In this document: positions 1 to 9,480 of the stretch, in pieces
How the letters are laid out: each line of letters begins with the position of its first letter
Numbering within the stretch: position 1 is the stretch's first letter
NCBI RefSeq assembly: GCF_008973485.1
Contig: NZ_CP031223.1
Span: forward strand, 3,930,001-3,994,000
DNA length: 64,000 bases
Reading direction: 5' to 3'
From: Psychrobacillus glaciei
Lineage (GTDB): Bacteria > Bacillota > Bacilli > Bacillales_A > Planococcaceae
Position numbers and translations under genes: made by a program
The notes under the pieces: generated by a model
Databases searched by the model: none
Told to the model about the DNA's origin: nothing
The model's input: only the letters and a program-made list of their open reading frames with translations

Positions 1-606
1 GACAAATAAGTTGTTTACCGTGAGTACTCTTTGTGAACCATGCAATTCCATCTCGGCAACTTTCTTTGCAAGTATGGAGCATACTCCTGTAGAATCTCCA
101 GGTCCTATTAAATTGGACGGTTTTGCAATTACTATATCCATTCCATAAAGTGATTCCCATGATTGCGCAACTAAAACTTGAATTGTTTTACTTAAGCTAT
201 AAGGATGTTGGAACGAAGAGTACATACCTAAATCTAATTGGAGAGCCGAACCGACAATTACTATTTTACAAGGTAAGTTTTCTTGTCTTATTGAGTCGAT
301 TATATAAGCAGTGGACATTGCATTCGCTTCTAATGATGTGATTGGTTCATTCCAAGAATCTTGCACATTATTTTGCCCAGCAAGATGAAGTAATTGTTCA
401 GGTTTTACCTTACTTATCAAGTTCTTCACTTGATTTTTATTCGTCAGATCACATTGTTCCATATGAATTCTTTCGTCTGTTAGGTTCATCGGGAAGACTC
501 TTGAAACAGCGGTAACATCGTATCCTGCCTTTTTGAAGTATTGGCATGCGTGTAAACCAGTAAAACCATTGGCTCCAGTTATCATTATTCTTTGTTTTCT
601 TGTCAT
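1..606 (-). CDS. NAD-dependent epimerase/dehydratase (extended SDR), 3' end off window
   Basis: Reading frame open from an ATG at 606 to the left edge, so the C-terminus is missing (202 codons seen). It starts MTRKQRIMITGANGFTGLHA, giving the Rossmann GxxGxxG (GANGFTG), and has a YSLSK catalytic Tyr-x-x-x-Lys near residue 135 after a VGSA serine segment. Such enzymes act in the cytosol on nucleotide sugars (for example GDP-mannose 4,6-dehydratase or 4-reductase types). It lies 30 bp downstream of another epimerase gene on the same strand, so both probably share a transcript for surface-glycan sugars. The substrate cannot be told from the sequence. Confidence 0.85.
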   Translation of the reverse strand, partial: MTRKQRIMITGANGFTGLHACQYFKKAGYDVTAVSRVFPMNLTDERIHMEQCDLTNKNQVKNLISKVKPEQLLHLAGQNNVQDSWNEPITSLEANAMSTAYIIDSIRQENLPCKIVIVGSALQLDLGMYSSFQHPYSLSKTIQVLVAQSWESLYGMDIVIAKPSNLIGPGDSTGVCSILAKKVAEMELHGSQRVLTVNNLFV

Positions 607-636
607 TTTTTTAACCACTTGATTTCTAAGCATGGA

Positions 637-1584
637 CTAGTCATTGGATTTTGCCTCGTTTACGTTACTCTCAGCTTTTATATTAAAAGCATATGTCTCC
701 TTTAATCCATCCTCTATGTTATAAATTGGCTTCCAATTTAAATGATGTTGTGCTTTTTTATTGCAAAGACAGCTGTGTTTAATATCTCCTTCTCTGGCTG
801 CTGTGAAACCTCTCGCTACACTAATCCCATGAATGTCTGAAATGAGGGATAAAATTTCATTAATCGAAGTTTTTTGCGAAGTGCTAATTTGTATAGTTTC
901 TTGATTACCGTAAGTTAATGCAGCAAGATTAGCTGAAACAATATCCTTTACGTAAATGAAATCTCTTGTTTGTTTTCCATCCCCATGAACATTGATACTT
1001 CCACCCTTTTTAATACGATCAAAAAAGACAGCCACAACACCTCCCTCGCCTTTTGCCATTTGCCTTGGTCCGTATACGTTTGCATACCGCAAAATAGTAT
1101 AAGGTTGTCGATAAAGCTCATAAAAAAGCCTTATGTATGACTCTGCAGTCAACTTTGACAACCCATAGTAGGAAGCTGGAATCGTTACCTCATCTTCTGA
1201 GAGAAGTTCTCTGTTTAGATTGCCATATACGGCAGAAGTACTTGCAAATATGAATTTCTTTACCTTCGCTTTATGACATGCTTCTAACATATTTATAGTG
1301 CCAATAATATTTATATCTGCATCATACCTTGGATAAAGGACGGATTTCCCTACATCCGCTTGCGCCGCTAAATGGAAGACCGCGTCTGGTCGAACTTCCA
1401 TAATAATCTTTCTTGCTTCTTCACTACCTATATCCACTACATACATATGAGCCTGCGGATTTACATATTCTTTCTGCCCTGAAACTAAATTATCTAGAAT
1501 ATGAACCTCCATTCCTTTTGAAATAAGTGCATCAACAAGGTGAGAACCAATAAAGCCTGCTCCACCTGAAACGATTACTTTCAT
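637..1584 (-). CDS. UDP-glucose 4-epimerase-like NAD-dependent epimerase
   Basis: 315 aa, close to the usual GalE/WbpP-like length. The N-terminus MKVIVSGGAGFIGSHLVDAL carries the GGAGFIG dinucleotide-binding loop; STSAVYGN and the YYGLSK motif near residue 140 supply the catalytic Ser, Tyr and Lys. GYGPR-type substrate region appears as NVYGPRQ. The family interconverts UDP-hexoses or UDP-uronic acids in the cytosol. It sits between another SDR gene and a glycosyltransferase in a surface-polysaccharide cluster, which fits supply of an activated sugar. Exact sugar specificity is not readable here. Confidence 0.88.
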   Translation of the reverse strand: MKVIVSGGAGFIGSHLVDALISKGMEVHILDNLVSGQKEYVNPQAHMYVVDIGSEEARKIIMEVRPDAVFHLAAQADVGKSVLYPRYDADINIIGTINMLEACHKAKVKKFIFASTSAVYGNLNRELLSEDEVTIPASYYGLSKLTAESYIRLFYELYRQPYTILRYANVYGPRQMAKGEGGVVAVFFDRIKKGGSINVHGDGKQTRDFIYVKDIVSANLAALTYGNQETIQISTSQKTSINEILSLISDIHGISVARGFTAAREGDIKHSCLCNKKAQHHLNWKPIYNIEDGLKETYAFNIKAESNVNEAKSND

Positions 1585-1734
1585 AACTAATCCCCTTCTG
1601 ACTTTTCCATACTATATGCAGAACAGCAAGCTACTTATGGGACATGTGCCGATAAAAGATTAGTAGTTATAAAAAAATTAATGAACGAAATAGAACATTC
1701 GTCGAAGTCAGCAGAAAACTAGTACTATTTACAC

Positions 1735-2370
1735 TCATTCAAATTGTGTTTGATTAGTATTGGCAGTTCTATTTTCGTTTGGAGAATTTACAAGGACAGT
1801 AAATGTTGGATTCGGGAGGGTGTAATACTTGGGAAGATTTTTGGCTATCCTTTCCCAAATTACTTCATCTACAAAAACACTAGTCATTCCAAGTGGTTGT
1901 GAGAATAAGCTATCGTAGTATTCACTACTAACTGGATACTTATTTTTTTCAAAAGTTGGAGTAGGTAGTAGATAATCTTTGGGTAAATTATTTATCACTT
2001 TTCCCCACACTTCACGATCTATAAACATACTAGGAGTAGGGTAAGGGTTATTGAATAAGTTATCGTAAGAATCACCTCTCATAGATTTAAGAAGATTAAT
2101 CGAATTGGGGTTGGGAATAATAAATTTATCAGGTAGTGAACGCTTTATCTGATCATACACTCTCTTAGAAACAAGTATGCCTTCGTTCGTTTGTTTTACC
2201 GAGAACATAGAATCATATCCATCTGTAGGTATATACGATTCGTCACCTTCAGGTATAGCTTTAGAGATCTTGGATTGCCATAGTTTTTTCCATGAATCCT
2301 TCCCTTTAGCGAACAAATTGATAAATAAACGCTTAATGATTTTAATCAATTTGGCCACTTTGCTCACCAT
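1735..2370 (-). CDS. Three-repeat protein of unknown function
   Basis: 211 aa, no family recognised. After a basic amphipathic N-terminus (residues 1-38) come three units of about 38 residues, near 52-89, 102-140 and 152-190, each beginning YD(S/N)(M/L)F, with a V/W..I..(S/N)LP centre and ending (I/L)P(N/T)P. The period is about 50 residues. No signal peptide or clear membrane segment. The start overlaps the end of the upstream glycosyltransferase gene by 29 bp, with AGGA close before the ATG, so it is translated from the same mRNA; a GTG one codon later is an alternative start. Context suggests a role in the surface-glycan locus. Confidence 0.75.
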   Translation of the reverse strand: MVSKVAKLIKIIKRLFINLFAKGKDSWKKLWQSKISKAIPEGDESYIPTDGYDSMFSVKQTNEGILVSKRVYDQIKRSLPDKFIIPNPNSINLLKSMRGDSYDNLFNNPYPTPSMFIDREVWGKVINNLPKDYLLPTPTFEKNKYPVSSEYYDSLFSQPLGMTSVFVDEVIWERIAKNLPKYYTLPNPTFTVLVNSPNENRTANTNQTQFE

Positions 2371-3586
2371 TCTTCCTAATCAAAATGGCTTCTTCATAGA
2401 CTTCCCATAATTTTTCTATCCCTCGATCAATAGACCAGTGTGTCATTCCCCATTTTCTTGCATTGGATCCTAATTTTTTAAGAAGATATTCATTATTCAA
2501 TAATAATAACAAATTTCTATATAATAAATCTGAATTTGCAGGAGGAGTTAGCATGCCTGTCACTTTATGCTCAACCATTTCAGGAAGCCCACCTACGTCG
2601 CTAACTATACACGCCTTGCCTGCTATTTGAGCTTCTATAAGGGATAATGGTTGGTTTTCTAACAAAGTTGGTAACACGAATATATCTGATTTTCCCAATA
2701 GAGAAGGTACATCGTCCCTTTTCCCCAAGAAATGAACATAATCTTCTAAGCCTAAATCTCTACTAATAATTCGTAGTTTTTCTTCCTCATCACCTGACCC
2801 AACAATCCAACACACCCAGTCTTGTCGTACTTTTTTTAGCTTACCCAGCGCTACTAATAGATATCGGACCCCTTTTAATTCGGTGAGTCTACCTGTATAA
2901 ATAATAACTTTTTTATTTTGTGGAGGTAAGATAAGTGATTTTGTCATCATATTTTTTTTAAAACCCTCTGTGTCAAATCCGTAATGAAGAATTTTTAATT
3001 GATCATTAGGCACATTAAAATCATTTACTAAAATTTCTTTTAACCAATTATTGGCTACAACTGTAATCTCCGCTGCTGTTGCTCCATTTCTTTCTAATTC
3101 TTCATAATAAGATTTTGCCATATAAGAATTTCCTGATTTATGAATAGTATCCAATTGGTGTTGTATCTCTTTTGCAATGGATCCATGTAAAGTAGCTACT
3201 AATGCAACATTGCTTGGACGTACTCGATTAATACAAGCGGTTGAAATAACATCTTGTGTATGAATTAGGTCATATTTATCTAACCCAAAGTATGCCGCTC
3301 CTAATTCAAAAACATATCGGTGAAACTCCGTATATTCAATTAATTTGTTCTCATAAATTTCAGGATAATTTTCCTTATTCAATTTGGCTTGGAGCAAAGG
3401 CAGCAATTTTTCTCGCTCAAGTTTCTTATTCTGATTGACCATATGCACATTCAGGTTGTCCTCATCATATCCGAGCACATCTACTTCGTGACCAAGCATT
3501 TCTAACTTATTTTTTAACTGACTCATATAGCTCCATACTCCACCTAAATGAGGAATAGACCAATATGTGGCTAACAATATTTTCAA
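2342..3586 (-). CDS. Glycosyltransferase family 4 (GT-B fold)
   Basis: 414 aa, typical length. The N-terminal half is a Glyco_transf_4 acceptor domain (MKILLATYWSIPHLGGVWSY) and the C-terminal half a Glycos_transf_1 nucleotide-sugar domain with IIYTGRLTELKG and the EX7E motif ENQPLSLIEA followed by GKACIVSDVGGLPE. Retaining transfer of a hexose from a nucleotide sugar to a glycan or lipid acceptor at the cytosolic membrane face is the family role. It is co-oriented with the downstream repeat protein and epimerases. Donor and acceptor are unknown. Confidence 0.9.
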   Translation of the reverse strand: MKILLATYWSIPHLGGVWSYMSQLKNKLEMLGHEVDVLGYDEDNLNVHMVNQNKKLEREKLLPLLQAKLNKENYPEIYENKLIEYTEFHRYVFELGAAYFGLDKYDLIHTQDVISTACINRVRPSNVALVATLHGSIAKEIQHQLDTIHKSGNSYMAKSYYEELERNGATAAEITVVANNWLKEILVNDFNVPNDQLKILHYGFDTEGFKKNMMTKSLILPPQNKKVIIYTGRLTELKGVRYLLVALGKLKKVRQDWVCWIVGSGDEEEKLRIISRDLGLEDYVHFLGKRDDVPSLLGKSDIFVLPTLLENQPLSLIEAQIAGKACIVSDVGGLPEMVEHKVTGMLTPPANSDLLYRNLLLLLNNEYLLKKLGSNARKWGMTHWSIDRGIEKLWEVYEEAILIRKNGEQSGQID

Positions 3587-3659
3587 TATTTACATCTCCC
3601 CGTTTTAATCGTATACCTTATGTTTATTTAAAGGGTAAAAATTTGACTAGGCGATTCTT

Positions 3660-3745
3660 TTAATTTTTGCGACGGGCTTGCGCAGGAGCAATTGAAGCGG
3701 CTTGATGCTTGCCCGACTTGCAAGCGTCCACCTTCAGCAGAAATC
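3660..3745. repeat. GC-rich intergenic element, Bacillales repeat-like
   Basis: In an otherwise AT-rich 451-bp gap between divergent genes (3587-4037) there is a patch of about 85 bp with much higher GC. It contains complementary CGGGC and GCCCG arms near 3673 and 3711. On the minus strand it includes GGTGGACGCTT, which I associate with high-copy intergenic repeats of Bacillus-type genomes. Only one copy is in this window, so repeat status is an inference. The rest of the gap is AT-rich and should hold the two divergent promoters; I could not place them. Confidence 0.4.
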
Positions 3746-4037
3746 AAACTGTTCATCGCATCTCAATTCATATACATTCTTCTCTTTTAAAAAAGATAAC
3801 TTCTATATGTCTATTTTCAATAATTTAGCCAAAGTTGTAGTCTAGAGAAGCTACTAAGTAGAAAAGCTTTATACTCTCTCCCTAAAAAAACGAGAGTAAC
3901 TTTTTATTTTTATAAATTAGGAATATAGCCTTTATTTTCTTTAATCTATTGCATTAACTATAAAACAGGTTGTTGATATGATCATAGAGGAATCTACATT
4001 CTACACCTGTGAAATAGATTATAAGGAGGTGAAGAAT

Positions 4038-4694
4038 GTGGAATTAACTGAACTTAAAGGAGAATATGATGCAATATTTAGTTTAGGGAATCTTTGTTTA
4101 ACGTCTATACAACTTAAAAAACATAACTTGAGACCCTATTCTGGTGTACTTGATTGGGTGGCCAGTCCATTTTTATCAAATGTCAATCAACTTTTAAAAA
4201 ACCGCTTCGAGGGTTTCTTAGACTATAAAAATTTAAGAATTCTTGGTTATGCGGATAATTGTATTTGTGTATCAGACGATGCAAATAACATTGTTTCCAA
4301 TCATGATTTTAATGTAAATACTAATAGCCTTGAACATTTGGGCTCCTACTCTGAAGTAATGGAGAAATATGAAAGGAGAATTAAGAGATTTCTTAAAGAA
4401 GCAAAAAAGGCTAATAGAATATTGTTTATTCGAACAGAAGGTACTCTTGAAGATGCTGCAGTGTTACAAGACGTATTGTCTGACCTTGTTAAGAATGATT
4501 TCAGTATATTATTAATCAATCACACATCTGTCCAAGGATTAGTAGAAAAAAACTGGCCTTTAGAAAAAATATGCTCAGTTGAATTTCCTAATTTAGATAT
4601 TTGGGAAGGCAATCATTCTCTGTGGGAAGAAGTGTTAAGTGGAATTAGTTATAAAAAAAGAAAGTTTTCTTTTTTAAATTTAATAAAAAAATAA
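4038..4694 (+). CDS. DUF1796 family putative cysteine peptidase
   Basis: 218 aa from a GTG at 4038, chosen because AAGGAGGTG lies 6-7 bases before it; an upstream ATG at 3978 has no good ribosome binding site. The N-terminal signature YDAIFSLGNLC, then LDWVASP and NRFEGFL, matches DUF1796, a family predicted to be papain-like; the Cys at about residue 20 would be the nucleophile and SNHDF a histidine candidate. These genes often sit with glycosyltransferases and sugar-nucleotide genes, as here. No signal peptide. The catalytic assignment is family knowledge, not seen directly. Confidence 0.75.
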   Translation: MELTELKGEYDAIFSLGNLCLTSIQLKKHNLRPYSGVLDWVASPFLSNVNQLLKNRFEGFLDYKNLRILGYADNCICVSDDANNIVSNHDFNVNTNSLEHLGSYSEVMEKYERRIKRFLKEAKKANRILFIRTEGTLEDAAVLQDVLSDLVKNDFSILLINHTSVQGLVEKNWPLEKICSVEFPNLDIWEGNHSLWEEVLSGISYKKRKFSFLNLIKK

Positions 4695-4710
4695 TTTGGG
4701 AGGAAAAAAA

Positions 4711-5676
4711 GTGTTTACAAATTCAACGATACTAGTAACCGGGGGGACAGGCTCATGGGGAAATGAGTTAATCAAACAGCTGCTATCTATGCACCCTAAG
4801 AAAATTATTATATTTTCAAGAAATGAAAATAGACAAGTTACCATGCGGAGAAACTTTCCAGATACAAGAATTCAATTCTGTATCGGCGATATACGAGACA
4901 GAGATGCCATCAGTACCGCATGCTCTGGGGTAGATTATGTATTTCACTTGGCTGCATTAAAGCATGTAACAATATGTGAAGAAAATCCTATAGAATCGTT
5001 CAAGACAAATGTGTTGGGAACTTATAATGTCATCGAAGCTTCAATAGAAAACAATGTGAAGAAAGTAATTTATGTATCTACTGACAAAGCAGCTGATCCA
5101 GCGAACACCTACGGCATGACAAAAGCGCTTGGTGAAAAATTAATGATTCATGCAAACAAAAAAAACACCACTACTAAGTTTCTATGTATTCGAGGCGGAA
5201 ACGTGTTGGGAAGTAGCGGAAGTGTTCTACTTTTATTTATGAAGCAAATAGAAGAGCAAAACCAAATTATTATCACAGATAGACGAATGACACGTTACTT
5301 TGTTACTCCTCAATATGCGATAAAGACCCTTCTTCAAGCCGCTGAATTAGGGAATGGAGGAGAGGTTTTTGTCATGCATATGAATGCATGTAAAATTCTC
5401 GACCTGGCAGAAGTACTCATTGACTATTTCCAAAAGAAAGATGTGGATATTATTGAAATAGGTGCAAGAAATGGTGAAAAAATGCACGAGGCGTTAATAG
5501 CTCAAAACGAAGTGCCTTTAGCAACTGTCTTTAACAAAGACTTAATACTAATTTCTTCTACTAATTCTAGAGAAGGAGAATCTTCTTTACCGCCAGTTCT
5601 GTTGGATACTGAGCAAAGGTTAATGACCAAAACAGAAATTAGAGAGTTATTAACTGAGGGTGGGTATTTAAAGTAA
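4711..5676 (+). CDS. UDP-N-acetylglucosamine 4,6-dehydratase-like SDR (CapD/PseB type)
   Basis: 321 aa from a GTG at 4711 with GGGAGG 7 bases upstream. It has TGGTGSWGNELIKQ (nucleotide binding), HLAALKHV, VSTDKAADP and the catalytic TYGMTK, all hallmarks of the polysaccharide_synt_2/CapD group that oxidises and dehydrates UDP-GlcNAc-type sugars. The soluble short form (no membrane domain) resembles PseB/FlaA1 enzymes. It starts 16 bp after the DUF1796 gene, so the two are cotranscribed. It would feed a modified amino sugar to surface glycan or protein glycosylation; the final product is unknown. Confidence 0.87.
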   Translation: MFTNSTILVTGGTGSWGNELIKQLLSMHPKKIIIFSRNENRQVTMRRNFPDTRIQFCIGDIRDRDAISTACSGVDYVFHLAALKHVTICEENPIESFKTNVLGTYNVIEASIENNVKKVIYVSTDKAADPANTYGMTKALGEKLMIHANKKNTTTKFLCIRGGNVLGSSGSVLLLFMKQIEEQNQIIITDRRMTRYFVTPQYAIKTLLQAAELGNGGEVFVMHMNACKILDLAEVLIDYFQKKDVDIIEIGARNGEKMHEALIAQNEVPLATVFNKDLILISSTNSREGESSLPPVLLDTEQRLMTKTEIRELLTEGGYLK

Positions 5677-5715
5677 TATTTAAATAAAATCATTAGCTAA
5701 AAAATAAACGAACAA

Positions 5716-5762
5716 AGCGTGACCATAGAATTCAATTAAAACCGAATTCTTTAGATCACGCT
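5716..5762. terminator. Hairpin between convergent genes
   Basis: AGCGTGA (5716-5722) pairs with TCACGCT (5756-5762), and AGAATTC (5727-5733) with GAATTCT (5744-5750). CTTCTTTT follows on the plus strand. It lies between the dehydratase gene and the end of the FhuF-like gene, whose stop codon is inside the right arm. Confidence 0.6.
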
Positions 5763-6520
5763 CTTCTTTTACAGAAATGAGGACAAGTCGAACAGTATTG
5801 TTTGTTTGTTGTTAGATGAGAGTAACAGCAAGTACTCCTTCTCCTGGAGTCATAATCTATATCTTCTTTATAAAATCGTGATATAGGATTTACACCATAA
5901 TCACCGAAGAGATTTCCTGGAGCATGAGAAATAATGAAGTGAAAATCCTCTTTAGCACGGCTTACAATCTCTTTAGAATTTCTATCTTCTAATAAAACCT
6001 TTTCATAAAGCCAAGAAATATAGACAACTACATTTTCCCAAAGAATTAATTTAGAGACTTTTGTAATATGTGAAAGTAGTTCTATTATTGGCGATACATG
6101 TTCTTTAAAAAGAGATTCTATACAAGTTGTTCTCCATTTTTCTCTATTACTTCGTGAAATTTCCGTCTCCAAGTTATGAAAATGAAAATTAGGAAGCCAA
6201 ATTTCCTTGCTATTATCCGTTTCTATCGATACATTTTCGTATGAGACATTTAGTCTTTCATTCCATGACGTCATAGCATACAAATAAATAGCCGGCAAAA
6301 ATGCATAACGCTTCATAAAAAGCGATGCTGCCACCTTTTCATTTGCTGCCCCAATACGTTGGCGAATAGTATCTACATACTCTTTCAAATGCTGTTCATC
6401 TAGTAAGAGAGTTGTTTCTATCGATAGTTCGGAATGCATTCTTTCAGTAGTTAATCGCAATGAGCGCAGCTGATCCATCTTTAAATCCAATTTTAAATTC
6501 CTACTTCCTTCAGTATGCAT
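5756..6520 (-). CDS. FhuF-like siderophore-iron reductase (2Fe-2S)
   Basis: About 254 aa. The C-terminus has RRSTCCYSHLTTNKQYCSTC, the CC-x10-C-x2-C iron-sulfur ligand pattern of FhuF, which reduces Fe3+ in imported siderophores in the cytosol so iron is released. It is the last gene of a siderophore ABC operon. The start is uncertain: ATG 6520 overlaps the ATPase gene by 28 bp; a TTG at 6490 just after its stop, with GGAAGTAGG upstream, and ATG 6478 are alternatives. The divergent pair of Fur boxes upstream of the operon implies iron control. Confidence 0.85.
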   Translation of the reverse strand: MHTEGSRNLKLDLKMDQLRSLRLTTERMHSELSIETTLLLDEQHLKEYVDTIRQRIGAANEKVAASLFMKRYAFLPAIYLYAMTSWNERLNVSYENVSIETDNSKEIWLPNFHFHNLETEISRSNREKWRTTCIESLFKEHVSPIIELLSHITKVSKLILWENVVVYISWLYEKVLLEDRNSKEIVSRAKEDFHFIISHAPGNLFGDYGVNPISRFYKEDIDYDSRRRSTCCYSHLTTNKQYCSTCPHFCKRRA

Positions 6521-7305
6521 CGCCCTTTTCCAAATGGAATACATAAAGGTGTTCCAAATAGCGGGTCCATTGTGATTTGGCAATCCATTCCAAACACATG
6601 CTTCACTAAAGGACAACTAATAATATCTTCTGGTCTTCCTTGTGCATATATTTTCCTATCTTTAATTGCGACGATATTATCGGCATACCGACATGCTAAA
6701 TTTAGATCATGTAGAACCATCACAATTGTTCTATTCTCTTTTTCATTTAATTCGTAAAGTAAATCGAGAATTTCAATTTGATGTGTCATGTCTAGATATG
6801 TAGTTGGTTCATCCAATAGAATAATATCTGTATCTTGCGCCAAAGTCATGGCAATCCAGGCTCTTTGACGTTGACCACCAGATAATGAGTCCACTGGGCG
6901 ATCTTTTAAATCTTCAATTGCAGTGGCTTTCAAAGCATTTGTTACTTTTTCTTCATCTTCCTCCGTCCACTGTTTTAACCATGTTTGATATGGATATCTT
7001 CCTTGCTTAACTAACTGAAGGACAGTTAACCCCTCGGGAGCAACTGGCGATTGAGGAAGAATAGACATTTGTTTCGCTACATCCTTTGTGGACATTTTAG
7101 ATATAGCACTTCCTTCTAGCAATATTGCGCCATTTTTCGGCTTTAATAATCGAGCGATGGAACGTAGAACTGTTGATTTTCCACAACCATTTCCACCAAT
7201 AAAAACCGTTATTTCACCTTTTGGGATTTGAAGATTTAAATCATCTATTATGAGACTGTTCCCATATGAAAGGGTTAAATTTTGCGTTTCAATCGCCTGA
7301 TTCAT
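6493..7305 (-). CDS. Iron-siderophore ABC transporter, ATP-binding protein (FecE/FhuC type)
   Basis: 270 aa. Walker A GGNGCGKST, Q-loop LPQSP, signature LSGGQRQR, Walker B DIILLDEPT and switch H in VLHDLN are all intact. GAGAGG lies 10 bases before ATG 7305; an earlier in-frame ATG at 7314 is too close to it. The protein powers import of Fe3+-siderophores through the two FecCD permeases encoded directly upstream. The gene begins 34 bp after the permease stop. Fur-controlled through the divergent promoter region at 9.5 kb. Confidence 0.94.
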   Translation of the reverse strand: MNQAIETQNLTLSYGNSLIIDDLNLQIPKGEITVFIGGNGCGKSTVLRSIARLLKPKNGAILLEGSAISKMSTKDVAKQMSILPQSPVAPEGLTVLQLVKQGRYPYQTWLKQWTEEDEEKVTNALKATAIEDLKDRPVDSLSGGQRQRAWIAMTLAQDTDIILLDEPTTYLDMTHQIEILDLLYELNEKENRTIVMVLHDLNLACRYADNIVAIKDRKIYAQGRPEDIISCPLVKHVFGMDCQITMDPLFGTPLCIPFGKGRCILKEVGI

Positions 7306-7339
7306 TGCACCCATTCCTCTCCATAAATTAGAATCTATT

Positions 7340-8395
7340 TTATGCATTACGCGTTTTGAATAATAAATAAATAAAGTAAGGTGCTCCTATGCCAGCAGTA
7401 AATACTCCAGCCGGGATTTCTAAAGGAGAAAACATCGTTCTACCGATTAAATCAGCCAGCATAACAAGTATACCTCCGATGAATGCAGATACTGGCAACA
7501 ATGCGCCAAATGAGGAACCTACTAATCTTCGTGCCATGTGAGGCGCCATTAAACCGACAAATCCAATACCTCCAGCAAATGCAACCGATCCTCCGACAAG
7601 GGCGGTACTGATTAATAACAACAAGAAACGATGTCGCTGAATACGACCTCCAACACCTGTCGCTATATCATCCCCAAGTTCTAAAATATTTATATTTTTC
7701 ACCATAAAAAATGCAATAAGAATAAATAGGATGGTCCATGGTACTAATATAGCTACATTGCTCCAGCTAGAACCGTATACAGTCCCTGTAATCCATATGT
7801 TGGCCTGACTTGCTCTATATATTGGTCCCAAAATCATCATTAAAGTTGTTAGGGCTTGCATAAGTGCTGATATTCCTATGCCTATTAGTACGATTCTAAT
7901 CGGAGATACTCCATTTTTCCAAGCAAGAAAATAAACAAGCATTGCTATAATTGCCGCCCCGATAAACGCAGCTAAAGGCATCCACTTTATACTAACCGTC
8001 AACGCATTATTCTTATCACTGAAAAATGTTAAAAAACTTACTACCGCTACAGAAGCTCCACCCGTAAGTCCTAAAATATCCGGAGATGCTAAAGGATTTC
8101 GAATCATTCCTTGAAGAATTCCACCAGCTACAGCTAATGCCATTCCAACCATTAGGGCAACAATGATTCTTGGAAGACGAAAGGAGTGTACAACAAGCTG
8201 TTCCATGTCAGACCCACCACCGAAAAGCACTTGCAAAACAGTGAGTGGACTTATTTTCATATCTCCAAAACCTGTACTTATAATAAAAACGAATCCTGTT
8301 ACTACTATTAAAGTTATTAAAACAAGCATTGCTTTTTTATCTAATAAAAAGGAAAATTTTCCTTTTAATATTCTAAAACTTTTATATTGGCTCAA
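7340..8395 (-). CDS. Iron-siderophore ABC transporter permease (FecCD family), subunit 2
   Basis: 351 aa, hydrophobic throughout with about nine to ten membrane segments. FecCD hallmarks: VLFGGG, RLPRIIVALMVGMALAVAGG near residue 75, NPLASPDILGLTGGAS, and GGIGFVGLMAPHMARRLVG, the cytoplasmic loop that docks the ATPase. It starts at a TTG whose TTGA overlaps the stop of the upstream permease gene, indicating coupled translation. Pairs with the other FecCD protein as a heterodimeric channel. Confidence 0.92.
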   Translation of the reverse strand: MSQYKSFRILKGKFSFLLDKKAMLVLITLIVVTGFVFIISTGFGDMKISPLTVLQVLFGGGSDMEQLVVHSFRLPRIIVALMVGMALAVAGGILQGMIRNPLASPDILGLTGGASVAVVSFLTFFSDKNNALTVSIKWMPLAAFIGAAIIAMLVYFLAWKNGVSPIRIVLIGIGISALMQALTTLMMILGPIYRASQANIWITGTVYGSSWSNVAILVPWTILFILIAFFMVKNINILELGDDIATGVGGRIQRHRFLLLLISTALVGGSVAFAGGIGFVGLMAPHMARRLVGSSFGALLPVSAFIGGILVMLADLIGRTMFSPLEIPAGVFTAGIGAPYFIYLLFKTRNA

Positions 8396-9396
8396 CGTGC
8401 ATTAAACCCCTTTCTTGCAATGTAAATAAAGAATGGAGTACCTATAATAGCAGTCATCACTCCTACCGGCACTTCCTGTGGCATAATGATATACCTCGCC
8501 ATTATATCCGCTGCAAGTAAAAGAATGCCTCCAAGAATCCCGGCAAAAGGAATGAGCCAGCGATGATCAATTCCTACAATAGATCTCGTTACATGTGGAA
8601 TCACAATCCCAATAAAACCAATTGGACCTGCAATTGCTACTGATCCACCTGCTAAAAGAATGACAATGACAGCGACCATTATCTTTAATAGCCCTGTATT
8701 TACACCTAATCCTTTTGCAACGTCTTCTCCCATCGACAAAACGTTCATCTTCGAAGCGATGATGAGCGAACCAATCCATCCAACTAATAAATACGGTAAT
8801 ACCGCTGTTAATAACTCTAACTTACGCCCTTCAACTGATCCAGCCAACCAAAATAACACTTGCTCGAATGCAGCTTCATTAATAACTAGAAAACCTTGTG
8901 TAAAAGAAGCGAACATAGCTGAAATTGCTGCTCCAGCCAAAGTTAATTTCATAGGGGTTAGTCCTTCTCTACCCGTTGAACCGATCACGTATACCGCAAT
9001 AGCGGCAACTGCTGCTCCCAAAAAGGAAATCCATGTGAAAGCTTGAAGATTTCCTACTGAAAAAAGAGTCACTGCTAAAACAACTGCAAAACTAGCTCCA
9101 GCATTCACACCAAAAATCCCAGGCGATGCAAGTGGATTTTTGGTAAGAGTTTGCATCAGTACTCCTGATATAGCTAAGCTACTTCCAACAGCGGCAGCTA
9201 TTAACGCACGCGGTAGCCTAACTGTTTGTATTATTATATGTTCATTTGAACCATCATTATTTTGAAAAGCATCTATAATCATTTTCCAAGTCGTATTTGT
9301 ATATCCATAAACAATGCTTGTGCACATTAAAAGTAATAATAATGAAATAGCAATGATAAGGCCAAGAAATCTCTGCCTATTATTTTTTAATAACAT
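8392..9396 (-). CDS. Iron-siderophore ABC transporter permease (FecCD family), subunit 1
   Basis: 334 aa from ATG 9396, with GGGAAGG 8 bases upstream; an upstream TTG at 9474 would run through the operator region and lacks such a site. RLPRALIAAAVGSSLAISG, NPLASPGIFGVNAGASFA and GPIGFIGIVIPHVTRSIVG identify the FecCD family. First gene of the minus-strand transport operon; the Fur box at 9481-9495 lies about 85 bp upstream of the start. Confidence 0.93.
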   Translation of the reverse strand: MLLKNNRQRFLGLIIAISLLLLLMCTSIVYGYTNTTWKMIIDAFQNNDGSNEHIIIQTVRLPRALIAAAVGSSLAISGVLMQTLTKNPLASPGIFGVNAGASFAVVLAVTLFSVGNLQAFTWISFLGAAVAAIAVYVIGSTGREGLTPMKLTLAGAAISAMFASFTQGFLVINEAAFEQVLFWLAGSVEGRKLELLTAVLPYLLVGWIGSLIIASKMNVLSMGEDVAKGLGVNTGLLKIMVAVIVILLAGGSVAIAGPIGFIGIVIPHVTRSIVGIDHRWLIPFAGILGGILLLAADIMARYIIMPQEVPVGVMTAIIGTPFFIYIARKGFNAR

Positions 9397-9480
9397 CACA
9401 AAAACCTTCCCAATATCCAGTAGTAAACGCAATTTTACATGTTTAAGTCTATTCGATGTTATATGGACTGTCAATGAGTA

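Noticed and set aside
8660-9046. Plus-strand frame of 128 codons inside the permease gene
   Set aside because: Antisense shadow of a strongly conserved FecCD permease, with no ribosome binding site or family match.
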